A stretch of DNA of 64,000 bases from Oscillospiraceae bacterium (GCA_017483465.1 JAFUWN010000069.1:37303-101302), one strand, 5' to 3'; positions 7,656 through 17,040 are shown, counted from the stretch's first letter. Numbers and translations are program-made. The notes: generated from the letters alone by a model not told the origin.

Positions 7656-9620
7656 ATGAAAGATAACATAATACGCTGGCTCGGCATAGATAAAAAATCG
7701 CCGTATGTCCGGGATTATTTCTATGCGGTCAATATGCGGGCGAGTATTTATATGTCCCTGATTGTCGTCGTGCTGGAAATCTGGATGATCATCCGCATGA
7801 CAAAGACAATTCTGGAGCTTCCTCCGGATGTGGTCAAGCCGTTTGCATATTATTTTCAGAAATATTATCTGAATTATCTGATTCTGCTTGCCGCAGGAAG
7901 CTGTATGCTGATATTTGCAGTAAGATTTGTCAAAGGCAGGAAAGATAATCCTGTGATCGGAAACGTGATCAAATGGATTTTTTCGTTTGTCTGCATTTAT
8001 TTCGGAGAGATCATTTCTTATAATGACTATGCCAAAGGGGAACAGATTCTGACTTTTCTCACAATGGAATTATTTGTTGTCTGCCTGCTGATCTGGCGGC
8101 CGTTGATTTCATTTTTGATTTTATCAAGTTCTTATCTGATTTTCTATTTCCGGATTGATATGATTCCGCCGCCGAACAGTACAGAAATCGGCACGACTCT
8201 TGCAACACAGATTAACATGTTCACAATGTATCTGTCTACTTTGTTATTCAGTTTTGCGAATTATACAAGAACGCTCTCACAGGCCAGAAAAGACGAAAAT
8301 CTGGAACAGCTGAATGAACATCTCAGCCGGATTTCTGTCGAAGATGAACTGACAGGCATTCATAACATGGTCTATTTCCGGAGCGAAGCTGAAAAAATGA
8401 TGAACTATGTCACAACGGATAAAGAAAATATTGTATTTTTATTTTTCGATATTGAAAATTTCAAATCCTATAACGAAAAATATGGTTTCCATGAAGGCAA
8501 TATTTTATTAAAGAAAATTGCTCACCTGATAGAAGAAGCTTTTGAAGGTTCGCTGGTATCCCGTTTTTCAGATGATCATTTTGTCGTCCTGACAAGATTT
8601 CATGACTGTCAGAAAAAGATTCAGCAGCTTTCTCATGAAATCAAATGCTGTCAGGGAGAAGTACATCTGGAGCTGAAATGCGGTGCCTATAAACCTGACG
8701 AAACCGAGAAAGACCCCAGTCTTGCGTGTGACCGTGCCCGGTTTGCCTGCAACAGTATCAAGAAACATTATGACTGCTATTATCAGCTTTATGATAAATC
8801 CCTCGAAGACCGGTTTCATCTCAAGCAATATATCGTCAATCATATTGATACTGCCATTGCCAACGGCTATATCAAAGTTTTCTATCAGCCTGTTGTTTCC
8901 ACGGAAAACAGTCAGGTCTGCGGTCTGGAGGCTCTTGCAAGATGGCAGGATCCGAATTATGGATTGCTTCCGCCGGGGGCATTTATTGAAATTCTGGAAG
9001 AATACAGGCAGATTTATAAGCTTGATCAATGCATTATCGAACAGGTCTGCCGTGATTATCAGAAAGCTAAGGAAAAACAGCTGCCGTTTGTACCGGTTTC
9101 CCTGAATTTCTCAAGACTTGATTTTGAACTCTGTGATATTGTCGGATTTGTCAGTCAGATGTCTGAAAAATATCATGTACCGCATGAATTCTTAGATATT
9201 GAAATTACAGAAAGTGCCCTGACCGAACAGCAGAATCTTCTGACAAATGCTGTCAGAAAACTGCGTGAAACCGGTTTCAAAGTCTGGCTTGACGATTTCG
9301 GAAGCGGCTATTCTTCTCTGAATGTTCTGAAAGATTATCAGTTTGATGTTCTCAAGATTGATATGAAATTCCTCTCCGGATTTCCGGATAATGCCAAAAC
9401 ACAGCCGATTCTGACAAGTATTGTAAATCTGACCAAACAGCTTGCCATGGTTTCTCTGACAGAGGGCGTGGAAACACAGGAACAGTTTGAATTTCTTCGT
9501 TCGATCGGATGCAGCCGTGCTCAGGGCTATTTATTCAGCAAGCCCGTACCGCTGGAAATTCTCCGTGAAAAGATCCGGTCAGGAGAGTTACAGATTTTGC
9601 CGGAATATCTGAACATTTAA
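7656..9620 (+). CDS. Membrane c-di-GMP phosphodiesterase (degenerate GGDEF + EAL)
   Basis: A 654-residue protein. Residues ~1-205 hold about six membrane helices (a membrane sensor region). Residues ~225-380 are a GGDEF fold whose signature is FSDDHF (304-309) instead of GGDEF, so it is expected to be inactive as a cyclase. Residues ~392-645 are an EAL domain with catalytic landmarks intact: GLEALARW (EAL 425-427), SLNFS, EITES, WLDDFGSGYSSL (DDFG 546-549) and TEGVETQEQ. It should hydrolyse c-di-GMP. It is transcribed towards the minus-strand Cache-GGDEF/solute-binding pair and shares a terminator with it, so opposing c-di-GMP activities are neighbours. ATG 7656 follows AAAGGAG. Confidence 0.9.
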   Translation: MKDNIIRWLGIDKKSPYVRDYFYAVNMRASIYMSLIVVVLEIWMIIRMTKTILELPPDVVKPFAYYFQKYYLNYLILLAAGSCMLIFAVRFVKGRKDNPVIGNVIKWIFSFVCIYFGEIISYNDYAKGEQILTFLTMELFVVCLLIWRPLISFLILSSSYLIFYFRIDMIPPPNSTEIGTTLATQINMFTMYLSTLLFSFANYTRTLSQARKDENLEQLNEHLSRISVEDELTGIHNMVYFRSEAEKMMNYVTTDKENIVFLFFDIENFKSYNEKYGFHEGNILLKKIAHLIEEAFEGSLVSRFSDDHFVVLTRFHDCQKKIQQLSHEIKCCQGEVHLELKCGAYKPDETEKDPSLACDRARFACNSIKKHYDCYYQLYDKSLEDRFHLKQYIVNHIDTAIANGYIKVFYQPVVSTENSQVCGLEALARWQDPNYGLLPPGAFIEILEEYRQIYKLDQCIIEQVCRDYQKAKEKQLPFVPVSLNFSRLDFELCDIVGFVSQMSEKYHVPHEFLDIEITESALTEQQNLLTNAVRKLRETGFKVWLDDFGSGYSSLNVLKDYQFDVLKIDMKFLSGFPDNAKTQPILTSIVNLTKQLAMVSLTEGVETQEQFEFLRSIGCSRAQGYLFSKPVPLEILREKIRSGELQILPEYLNI

Positions 9621-9626
9621 AAGCAA

Positions 9627-9667
9627 AAACAGTCTGAATTTCTTACAATTCAGGCTGTTTTATTTTT
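9627..9667. terminator. Bidirectional terminator
   Basis: A 14-base stem (AAACAGTCTGAATT with AATTCAGGCTGTTT, one wobble pair), 6-base loop, followed by a T run. It separates the convergent EAL gene and solute-binding gene. Confidence 0.85.
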
Positions 9668-10950
9668 TAGTTTTTCAGAATTTCAAGAGCCTGCTGATAT
9701 AAATCCTTTGCTGCCTGTTCAGATGTTTTCTTTTCATACAGCACGTCATTGCAGGCATCTACAAAATCAGAGAGAATTTCTGTATTTTCCATAAACGGGT
9801 CTATCTGGGAAAGTTTTGAATTTGACTCCATTTTCATGGCCGCTTCATACTGTAAGCCTGCAAGCATTCCTTCTTCTTCGAGATAAGTTCTTGCAGAAGT
9901 ACTGAGCGGAATGCCCTTTTCAATTCCCTGAAGCAGAGCCATTTCTTCGCTGTTCAATAAAAAATCCAGTAAGATGGCGGATTCTTTCGGATGATCTGTA
10001 TTCACACTGACTGCATACAGTGTAGCCGGTTTTGCATACCAGCCCTCACCGCTCTGCTCCGGGGAGAAAGCGGTATAATCTGCGACAATGACAGTATTTC
10101 CGTTTTTGATGGCATTGCCAAGATAATTCATGGCATCGCTGACCCAGGCAACCGTACCGCCGTAACCGCTGTTATCAATATTCAGCCTGTCGAAATACTC
10201 TACCTGCGGCATGACATTTTCCTGAATCATCCGGACATATAATTCCAGCATCAGCTGAAATTCCTCCGGTTTGAAATTCAGTTTTCCGTCAGAAGTCAGA
10301 ATGGATTTGCCGGACTTCTGCTCGGCATATGTAATAAAATACAGCCATACGGATTTGGAAGCCGCTCCGAACGGATAAACACCGTCTTTTTTCATAATTT
10401 CAGCGGCTCTGAACAAATCCTCCCATATCTCCGGAACGGAAAGACCATATTTTTCATAGAGTGTCTGATTGATATATACAGTTTCTGCATTCATAGCGAT
10501 CGGAATCGCATTGAGAATGCCGTTTCTCCGGCCGTAGGCGAGCATATCTTCGGAAAAATTGGACAAATCCACATAATCTGCCAGCTGTTCTATATCATAA
10601 TAGCCTGTTCCGTCAGGAGAATACTGACTCAGCCAGCTGAAATTGATCTGCATGACATCGGCTTCCGTGGCAGAAACCATCTGCACACGGCTTCTTGCCT
10701 CATAGCCTGACCATTCAGAATAATTGCACTTGACTTTGATATCCGGGTGCAGTTTCTGAAATTCCTGTACGGCTTCGAGGGTATATTCTGTTCTGGTATC
10801 ATTACCCCACCATGAGAGTGTAATTTCTGTCTGTTCTGCCTGTGATTTGACGATCTGCCTGTCACCGCAGCCGGTACACAGAACGGGAAGCATACAGAAC
10901 AAAATCAGCTTATTCAGATTCCGGCGTTTCTGCTGTTTCTGTTTTCTCAT
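9667..10950 (-). CDS. Extracellular solute-binding lipoprotein (family 1, sugar type)
   Basis: A 427-residue lipoprotein: basic N-terminus, hydrophobic stretch and lipobox LCTGC, then EITLSWWGNDTRTEYT typical of ABC sugar-binding proteins. Later landmarks include DVMQINFSWLSQYS and EKGIPLS. It would sit on the outer face of the membrane and bind an oligosaccharide. No permease or ATPase gene is nearby. I chose ATG 10950 (GGAGG upstream); it overlaps the upstream Cache-GGDEF gene by 41 bases, implying coupled synthesis. It is a clear paralogue of the protein at 60344-61603. The inferred job is to present a ligand to the Cache domain of its partner; a role with a distant permease remains possible. 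Confidence 0.88.
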   Translation of the reverse strand: MRKQKQQKRRNLNKLILFCMLPVLCTGCGDRQIVKSQAEQTEITLSWWGNDTRTEYTLEAVQEFQKLHPDIKVKCNYSEWSGYEARSRVQMVSATEADVMQINFSWLSQYSPDGTGYYDIEQLADYVDLSNFSEDMLAYGRRNGILNAIPIAMNAETVYINQTLYEKYGLSVPEIWEDLFRAAEIMKKDGVYPFGAASKSVWLYFITYAEQKSGKSILTSDGKLNFKPEEFQLMLELYVRMIQENVMPQVEYFDRLNIDNSGYGGTVAWVSDAMNYLGNAIKNGNTVIVADYTAFSPEQSGEGWYAKPATLYAVSVNTDHPKESAILLDFLLNSEEMALLQGIEKGIPLSTSARTYLEEEGMLAGLQYEAAMKMESNSKLSQIDPFMENTEILSDFVDACNDVLYEKKTSEQAAKDLYQQALEILKN

Positions 10951-12463
10951 GATTTGATTCCTCCTGTTCCGGAAGTTCCTGACTAAAGAAAGTATACGTA
11001 TCTTTTCCCTGATGTTTGGAGAAATACAGAGCCTTATCCGCCTGTGCATAGAGTTCCGGGAAAGTACTTCCATGATCGGGGAAGAACGCCACGCCGAGAC
11101 TTGCGGAAATTTTATAGTTTCCGTCATCGCCTGTATAGTGATTCCGGAAGCCTTCACAGAGTTCTTCGCATTTGATTCTGACATAACCCTGATAGTTAAT
11201 GCTGATTTCTGTCGGCAGAGAATTAATAAATACTGCAAATTCATCGCCGCCGATTCGTCCGAGATAATCGGCTTTCGGGAAAGTATTCCGCATCAGTGTA
11301 CCGATATCTGCAAGTACTTTATCGCCGTAGGCATGTCCGAGCGTATCGTTAACGCCTTTGAAATTATCGACATCAATCAGAATCAGTGCATGATTCTCGA
11401 TTGTCAGAGAGTTGGAGAGCCTGTTTGCAGTATATTCTTCAAACGAGAGCTTGTTTAAAATGCCTGTCAGCTGATCAATATGGGCTTTGGTATCCAGAGA
11501 AGAAACAATATCTGTCACAGGTTCGGCAAGTTTTACAGAAAGAACCGCACCCATTCCGATTGCCAGTACTGCCGCAAAGAGTGCAATCATATAGATATAC
11601 AGCTGCATTTCGTTTTTTTCGCTGAGAATAATTTTTGTAGGAACCGAGCTGATGACATACCATTCGTCACCGCAGCTGTTTACAGAAACGACATACTGAT
11701 TATCAATGACTGTTGCAGAACTTTGTGCCTGTATGCGTTCGAGCAGATAATCCTGCAAAGGCTGTCCGACCTCGCCGGTTTCCGAAGAATAAATAATATG
11801 ATAATCCTGATTTGTCAGATAAATTTTCATGCCGTTGAGTGTTTCCGGATTATCAAATACACTTTCGAGTTCTGTTGCATAGAATGAAATTACGAGCAAT
11901 GCATTTTCGTGAATCTGCTTGACATAGTAGATTCTTTTGAAATTATCCTGATAGCCTGCCGACCAGCCGTCTTTGGTACGCTGACGGGAAACGATCAGAC
12001 TCAGATCTTCAAAAAGCCTGTCTCCGAACAAGGTCACTGTACCGTTTGAAATTTTCCCGACAGTATGATTATTCCGGTATACAATGCCATAATCCACAAA
12101 ATTTTCCATAATACACAGACTATATAATTTATCAGAAATAATTTTTTCTGTGTTCAGAGCCTCATATTCGTCATTAGTCGGATCAGTTGCATCATATGTA
12201 TAGGCTTCTTCGGCAGCAAAAGCCAGTGTTCCTATTGTTTCCATACGTGACAGATAGCTGTTGAAATTCAGTTTCATCTGCACATTCAGAGAAGAGACCA
12301 TGGAACTGACTTTATTTTTCAGAACAGTATCTGTTTTTTTCACGGCCAGTATTGATACAAAAACGACTGCAATAATCACAATCACCGCATAGCCGGCAAT
12401 CAAAGAGACTTTCAGCCAGCGGACATTTTTTATATCCGGTTTGACATCCTTCTTTTTGGTCAT
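10910..12463 (-). CDS. Membrane diguanylate cyclase with Cache-like extracellular sensor
   Basis: A 517-residue protein: TM1 (~18-40), extracellular Cache-like sensor (~41-280), TM2 (~288-312), then a GGDEF domain (~325-490) with intact GGDEF (405-409). The inhibitory RxxD site is missing; the position reads PKAD. It should make c-di-GMP from two GTP in response to an extracellular signal. It is followed, with overlap, by a solute-binding lipoprotein gene. The N-terminal 310 residues are paralogous to the protein at 61600-62613 (shared IMENFVDYGIVYR, RQRTKDGW, VYYVKQIH-type segments). Start ATG 12463 follows GGAG. The C-terminal 30 residues are a Glu-rich tail. Confidence 0.9.
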   Translation of the reverse strand: MTKKKDVKPDIKNVRWLKVSLIAGYAVIVIIAVVFVSILAVKKTDTVLKNKVSSMVSSLNVQMKLNFNSYLSRMETIGTLAFAAEEAYTYDATDPTNDEYEALNTEKIISDKLYSLCIMENFVDYGIVYRNNHTVGKISNGTVTLFGDRLFEDLSLIVSRQRTKDGWSAGYQDNFKRIYYVKQIHENALLVISFYATELESVFDNPETLNGMKIYLTNQDYHIIYSSETGEVGQPLQDYLLERIQAQSSATVIDNQYVVSVNSCGDEWYVISSVPTKIILSEKNEMQLYIYMIALFAAVLAIGMGAVLSVKLAEPVTDIVSSLDTKAHIDQLTGILNKLSFEEYTANRLSNSLTIENHALILIDVDNFKGVNDTLGHAYGDKVLADIGTLMRNTFPKADYLGRIGGDEFAVFINSLPTEISINYQGYVRIKCEELCEGFRNHYTGDDGNYKISASLGVAFFPDHGSTFPELYAQADKALYFSKHQGKDTYTFFSQELPEQEESNHEKTETAETPESE

Positions 12464-12495
12464 GGAAATACTCCTTTCCTGTATGATGTAATATT

Positions 12496-12524
12496 ATTAT
12501 AGCATATTCTCACAAAAAAATCAA
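12496..12524 (-). promoter_or_regulatory. Sigma-A promoter of the Cache-GGDEF/solute-binding pair
   Basis: On the minus strand TTGATT (12519-12524), 17-base spacer, TATAAT (12496-12501). Confidence 0.82.
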
Positions 12525-12574
12525 TGTTTATTTTATGAATATTTACACAAATACTGCTCTGCTGTGATCTTTGC

Positions 12575-12613
12575 AGATAAAAAAATAAAGTTCCGGCCTG
12601 ATACCGGAACTGT
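12575..12613 (-). terminator. Terminator of the valS-to-C39 operon
   Basis: On the minus strand AGTTCCGG, 7-base loop, CCGGAACT, then TTTATTTTTTTA. It follows the dockerin-C39 gene by 6 bases. Confidence 0.85.
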
Positions 12614-12618
12614 TATTT

Positions 12619-13467
12619 TTAATCATCAAAATATAGAATTCTGCCGCCCATTTCATCAAAAATTGTCTGGAATACAGATTGTTTCATTGTCTGGGAAGAA
12701 CCTGTGTTCGGGTCACGGTAAGTCAAAGTATCTGCATCATGACCGCAGACAACAACGGCATGTTCTCCGGACGGCCACTGGATAAATTCGCCTGTTTCGT
12801 AATCATACCAGCTCCGGCGGTAAGTAATACCCTTTTCCGGGTTAGAAGCATACCAGACCATCACGGGTGTTCCCTGATTCAGAAGCAAAATCACTTCTTT
12901 CAGAGAAGCTCCTTTTTTGGTATTCACACCGCTGCGGAATGCGACTGCTGTAGAAGCGATCGGTCTGTTGAATACGCCGTAAGAATTGGAATCGCTCGGA
13001 TGACCGACAAACTCCCGTTCAGGATTTGCCCCGTATAATTTTCCGTTTACTGTATAGGGCAGAGGGCCTTTCGGCAGAACTTCCACAATCTGTTCCATGC
13101 TGACATTGACATCATAGTAATGCAGGAGCATATACAGAGCCGCACTTTCACAGCCTGTCGGCCAGTCCGGATGCTGATTGAATTCCGGAACATCCAGTAT
13201 CACTTCTTCGGGCGGATAAATCATTTTCTGTTTCAGCAGACAGAGATCAAAAATATTAACAGTATGATCATGATTCAGATCTGCTGTCTGATATTGCTGA
13301 TAATTGAAATTTATTTTTCCATGAAGATAATCTTTCAGAAGCAGAACATCTTCTGTATGCAGTTCGCCGTCAGAGTTCAGATCGCCGAGCAATTCCGCCT
13401 GTGCATGAAGCGGACTGCATAAAAGAATCAGAGCCGACAGCACAGCAAAAATTTTTATTTTTTTCAA
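12619..13467 (-). CDS. Secreted dockerin + C39-like cysteine peptidase domain protein
   Basis: A 282-residue exported protein. Residues 1-25 are a signal peptide. Residues ~26-84 are a type-I-like dockerin with two calcium loops (GDLNSDGELHTED and DLNHDHTVNIFD). Residues ~90-280 are a Peptidase_C39_2-like domain with candidate Cys106 (DWPTGCES), His236 (SGEHAVVV) and Asp252 (YRDPNTG). The start is TTG at 13467, eight bases after AGGAGG; no better start exists in frame. It is the last gene of the operon that begins with valS, 32 bases after the ATP-grasp gene. Inferred role: a cell-surface or cellulosome-attached peptidase; substrate unknown. Confidence 0.82.
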   Translation of the reverse strand: MKKIKIFAVLSALILLCSPLHAQAELLGDLNSDGELHTEDVLLLKDYLHGKINFNYQQYQTADLNHDHTVNIFDLCLLKQKMIYPPEEVILDVPEFNQHPDWPTGCESAALYMLLHYYDVNVSMEQIVEVLPKGPLPYTVNGKLYGANPEREFVGHPSDSNSYGVFNRPIASTAVAFRSGVNTKKGASLKEVILLLNQGTPVMVWYASNPEKGITYRRSWYDYETGEFIQWPSGEHAVVVCGHDADTLTYRDPNTGSSQTMKQSVFQTIFDEMGGRILYFDD

Positions 13468-13499
13468 ATGACATTCCTCCTGTATTTACTATGACGGTT

Positions 13500-14354
13500 T
13501 CAAATGCCGGAATGTGACAGCAATTGATATAATTTCTGATAATATTTCTGTATCTTTTCTGTTTCTGCAAGGCCAGAGACCGAACCGTCACCGGATTCCA
13601 GAATTTTCCATGAATGATCAGATAACTCAGCAAAATCGAGGGTATAATAATTACTGTCCAGATTCTGATATTTTTTAATCAGATTTTCAGGCGGAACGGG
13701 AGCCGTTTCCTCCTGTCCGGAATTCCGGCAGACTGACAGGATTTCATGTCCGGCATAGAACACTCTGTATTCGTTTTTATGATTCTGATAGAATTTCAAA
13801 TCCAGATATTTTTTGATACAAATACCGCCTGTCAGCAGATCGCCACGATACTGATAAAAATTCTGCATATAATTTTCAAAATCTTCCTGACTGGTATTTT
13901 GATCAAAATAATTCTGAAATCTGGGGTCTTTGAGCGATTTTACATAATCTTTTATCATAAACTGCTCAAATTTTATATCCCTGATATTTATCTTTTCATA
14001 GAGAGGATACAGCAGAATTTCTGCTGTATCCTCTTTGAGTTCCGGATAGATTTCAGGAAACAGATGCATTCTCTGATACTGTTCCGGTGTGTTGAGTAAT
14101 TTAATTTTATATTTCAATAATTCCTGATAAAAATGCTGATACTGTTCCGGCTTCATCATCCAGCCACGATAGATGCCGATTTCCGGATTTTCCGGTTTCT
14201 GTGATAATCTGATCTGATTTTCATGGAAAAATTTTTCATAATCAAATAAAATTATCTGATATAATTTTAAATTTTCAGCAGTCTGATATTCTTCTTTCAG
14301 ATCGGCATCCACCTGATTTTTATCAAAATAATCCGACGGAAACAGTAAAATCAT
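13500..14354 (-). CDS. ATP-grasp domain protein (R2K clade-like)
   Basis: A 284-residue soluble protein resembling the ATP-grasp R2K clade (DUF4343-type): an N-terminal part beginning MILLFPSDYFD, YRGWMM, LLNTPEQYQRMHLFP, the lysine segments FMIKDYVKSLK and GGICIKKYLDLKFY, and a C-terminal TLDFAELSDHSWKILESGDG that fits the metal and phosphate-binding end. Such enzymes make amide or peptide bonds using ATP; the substrate is unknown. It overlaps the DUF368 gene by ATGA and precedes the dockerin-C39 gene. The assignment rests on motif order, not on a search. Confidence 0.65.
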   Translation of the reverse strand: MILLFPSDYFDKNQVDADLKEEYQTAENLKLYQIILFDYEKFFHENQIRLSQKPENPEIGIYRGWMMKPEQYQHFYQELLKYKIKLLNTPEQYQRMHLFPEIYPELKEDTAEILLYPLYEKINIRDIKFEQFMIKDYVKSLKDPRFQNYFDQNTSQEDFENYMQNFYQYRGDLLTGGICIKKYLDLKFYQNHKNEYRVFYAGHEILSVCRNSGQEETAPVPPENLIKKYQNLDSNYYTLDFAELSDHSWKILESGDGSVSGLAETEKIQKYYQKLYQLLSHSGI

Positions 14355-15280
14355 GCGGATTCTCCCTGACTCTCTTTACTGCTTTTCATCATTCCTAAAA
14401 ATTGCAGACCGATGATAATTACACCGCCGATCACAAAAAATACAAAACTGAATGTCGAAAAACTCAGCGGTTCTAATCCGAGAGGATTCTTATCCGCATC
14501 GGTAAGAGTCGTTGCTCCCATTGCTACCGGATATAACGAGCCGATCATCATGCCGATGATGAAAAATACTGTCGCACTTCTCCATTTTTCGAGAGCTGTC
14601 CGGATTAATCTGACGATCGAAACAATGCCGATAATCACACCAATTCCGAATGTAAACAAGATCGGAATATATTGCAGATTCAGATGCAGTGTTTCTTTAA
14701 TCGCACTGATAATCGGGATATATAATCCGAATACCAGCAGGAGTGTCGAACCGGATATGCCCGGCAGTACCATAGCACAGATGGCAATTGCTCCGGCAAT
14801 GAATACATAAAGATAGGTTCCTGCTCCGGCATGTTCGAGCGATACTGCCGTATTTTCTCCGCCTGTCGTGAAGTAAGTCAGTGCAAAGACTCCGCCGGCT
14901 CCGAACAGAATCATAAACATTGTCCAGAGCTTTTGTTTCAGGCATTCCCGTTCTTCGTAGATCACGACCGGAATGGCAAATAAAATAAAGCCGATAAACA
15001 GTGAAGAAATCTGATAAATATGCTTTTCAAACACGGCTGACAGCACCAGCACGGAGGATAAAAATCCGATTACCCAGCCTGCTCCCAGCTTGACTAAATA
15101 TACCAGAGCTTTTTTCTTTGCCTCCAGATTTCCTGTCAGAAGATCATTCAGCGAGCCGATAAAATTATCATAAAATCCCATTAAAAATGCAACTGTTCCG
15201 CCTGATACTCCCGGCACACTGTCCGCAAGAGCCATGCAGAATCCGTCAAACATTGTCATGATAAGCTGTTTTGCTTTCAT
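14351..15280 (-). CDS. popT: DUF368 family undecaprenyl phosphate transporter
   Basis: A 309-residue polytopic membrane protein of the DUF368 family. The diagnostic N-terminal segment ADSVPGVSGGTVAFLMGFYD (residues ~19-38) and its internal repeat VLPGISGSTLLLVFGLY (~167-183) are present, as in the inverted-repeat fold of this family. Members (PopT) have been shown to return undecaprenyl phosphate across the membrane for envelope synthesis; I infer that role here. Start ATG 15280 follows AAAGGAG. Overlaps the downstream ATP-grasp gene. Confidence 0.85.
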   Translation of the reverse strand: MKAKQLIMTMFDGFCMALADSVPGVSGGTVAFLMGFYDNFIGSLNDLLTGNLEAKKKALVYLVKLGAGWVIGFLSSVLVLSAVFEKHIYQISSLFIGFILFAIPVVIYEERECLKQKLWTMFMILFGAGGVFALTYFTTGGENTAVSLEHAGAGTYLYVFIAGAIAICAMVLPGISGSTLLLVFGLYIPIISAIKETLHLNLQYIPILFTFGIGVIIGIVSIVRLIRTALEKWRSATVFFIIGMMIGSLYPVAMGATTLTDADKNPLGLEPLSFSTFSFVFFVIGGVIIIGLQFLGMMKSSKESQGESA

Positions 15281-15307
15281 GTCATTCTCCTTTCTTTCTC
15301 TTAACTA

Positions 15308-15772
15308 TCATTGTATCACGCTCCACATCAGAAGCAAGCCTGCCAGACCGAGGCCGGCCATCAGACTGAAGACAGGCAGTCCCACGGCAATGACTATCAC
15401 ACTGTACCAGTCAAGCAGAATATATTTTTCCGGATCTTTCCTGCTTTTCCAGATTCTGATTTTACAGATTTTGCCCTCGTGATAAATTTTATCAACAAAC
15501 ATGATTTCTGCCGGAAAAGAATTATCATACTCTCTGTCATCCATCCAGTAGACCGCATGTGTGCCTACACCCTCGTTCGGGTCGATTCTGAGATATTTTG
15601 CTTCTGTGGGTTTTGTCATCATGAGCAGAATCAGACTGATGACAAAAAACAAAGCCATCAGAAGTAAAAACAGTTCCACTAAAGACAATGCTCCGAGTAC
15701 AATCATCATCGGCGGAACACCGAGAATCAGAAGTAAAAGAATAATCACTGCTGCTCCGATGATAAATTCCAT
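15308..15772 (-). CDS. Hypothetical membrane protein (NfeD-like topology)
   Basis: A 154-residue protein with hydrophobic segments at ~3-22, ~26-52 and ~125-152 and a soluble stretch between (residues ~55-115, including KYLRIDPNEGVGTHAVYWMD). The start codon follows AGGTG and lies 5 bases past the folC stop, so it is co-transcribed with folC. I do not recognise a named family; the topology is loosely like small NfeD-type membrane proteins. Confidence 0.7.
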   Translation of the reverse strand: MEFIIGAAVIILLLLILGVPPMMIVLGALSLVELFLLLMALFFVISLILLMMTKPTEAKYLRIDPNEGVGTHAVYWMDDREYDNSFPAEIMFVDKIYHEGKICKIRIWKSRKDPEKYILLDWYSVIVIAVGLPVFSLMAGLGLAGLLLMWSVIQ

Positions 15773-15777
15773 TTAGT

Positions 15778-17025
15778 TCACCTCTGATTCAGATAATAGC
15801 TTGCTAAATACAGCGAACCGCAGATCACGACCGCTCCGTGAGAGCCTTTTGCCCATTTCAGGGCATACGGCAGAGCCTCTTCTAAATTCATTTCAGAAGC
15901 CATTGCATGTTGACGGATAAACGCATCCCGAAGCTGTTCTTTTGACAGAGCGTTTGGCGTAAAGCCATCCACACACAGAACTTTGCTTAAAACAAGAGAT
16001 AACTGGAATGCGGCCGCATCAGCATCTTTAGTATTTGTCATTCCGCAGATGCCGATCCAGTTTTCAATTCCGGATTCGCTGAGCAAATCCGTCAGAACTC
16101 CGACACCATCCGCATTATGACCGCCGTCCAGAATCACTACAGGATTTTTCTGTAAAATCTGGATTCTTGCCGGAACGGATGTTTCTGAAAGTCCTGATCT
16201 GACGGCTTCTTCCGGAATTGCAAAGCCCTGTTCTCTTAATGCCTGAACGGTTTCGATCGCAGTCAGAGCATTGTCAATCTGATGCAGACCGCCCATTTTA
16301 GTTTGATATTCTGTATTCTGATAGCCGAACCGACAGCCTTCTATGCCAAATTCTTTTCTGTCGCACTGCGATTCTTCAGGAATAAAAATCTGACAATGCT
16401 TTTCTTCGGCAGTTTTTCTGAAAATCTCCTGAGCTTTATTATTCGGTGAGATAATCACAGGGCAGTTATTTTTAATAATTCCGGCTTTCTGATAAGCGAT
16501 TTTCTCGATCGTATCGCCTAAGATTTCCATATGATCTTTTGATACAGATGTCAGTACAGAAGCTAAAGGCTTTTCAATGATATTTGTCGCATCGAGCAGA
16601 CCGCCGATTCCGGTTTCCATTACAACAATATCTGTCTGTTCCCGGACGAAATATAAAAATGCGATTGTCAGTGTAATTTCAAACTGAGAATAGCTTTTTT
16701 CTGTAATAATCTCCTGTAAGCCCTCACAGATTTCACAGAGTATTTTTTCCGGAATATCCTGCTTGTTAATTCTGATTCTGTCCTGATAATGCCGGATATA
16801 CGGAGAAGTCAGCGTTCCGGTTCTATAGCCGGACTGGATTAAGATATTTGTCAGATATTCCGCTACAGAGCCTTTTCCGTTTGTTCCTGCAATATGAATA
16901 AATTTTAAATTTTTCTGCGGATTTCCGACCTGATTCAGCAGACCGGCAATCCGGTCAAGATTCCTGACCGGTTCACCGCTTTTTGTAAAACTGCTGATAA
17001 ACTGCATTGCTTTCTCGAATGTCAT
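15778..17025 (-). CDS. folC: Folylpolyglutamate synthase / dihydrofolate synthase
   Basis: A 415-residue Mur-ligase-family enzyme that adds glutamate to folates using ATP. The P-loop GTNGKGSV is at residues 47-54, and VVMETGIGGLLDATN, SVSKDHMEILG (folate and metal contacts) and DGGHNADGV are all present. Length is normal. It starts at ATG 17025 after AGGTG, 15 bases downstream of valS, an arrangement common in Firmicutes. Confidence 0.95.
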   Translation of the reverse strand: MTFEKAMQFISSFTKSGEPVRNLDRIAGLLNQVGNPQKNLKFIHIAGTNGKGSVAEYLTNILIQSGYRTGTLTSPYIRHYQDRIRINKQDIPEKILCEICEGLQEIITEKSYSQFEITLTIAFLYFVREQTDIVVMETGIGGLLDATNIIEKPLASVLTSVSKDHMEILGDTIEKIAYQKAGIIKNNCPVIISPNNKAQEIFRKTAEEKHCQIFIPEESQCDRKEFGIEGCRFGYQNTEYQTKMGGLHQIDNALTAIETVQALREQGFAIPEEAVRSGLSETSVPARIQILQKNPVVILDGGHNADGVGVLTDLLSESGIENWIGICGMTNTKDADAAAFQLSLVLSKVLCVDGFTPNALSKEQLRDAFIRQHAMASEMNLEEALPYALKWAKGSHGAVVICGSLYLASYYLNQR

Positions 17026-17040
17026 ATACTATCACCTGAA

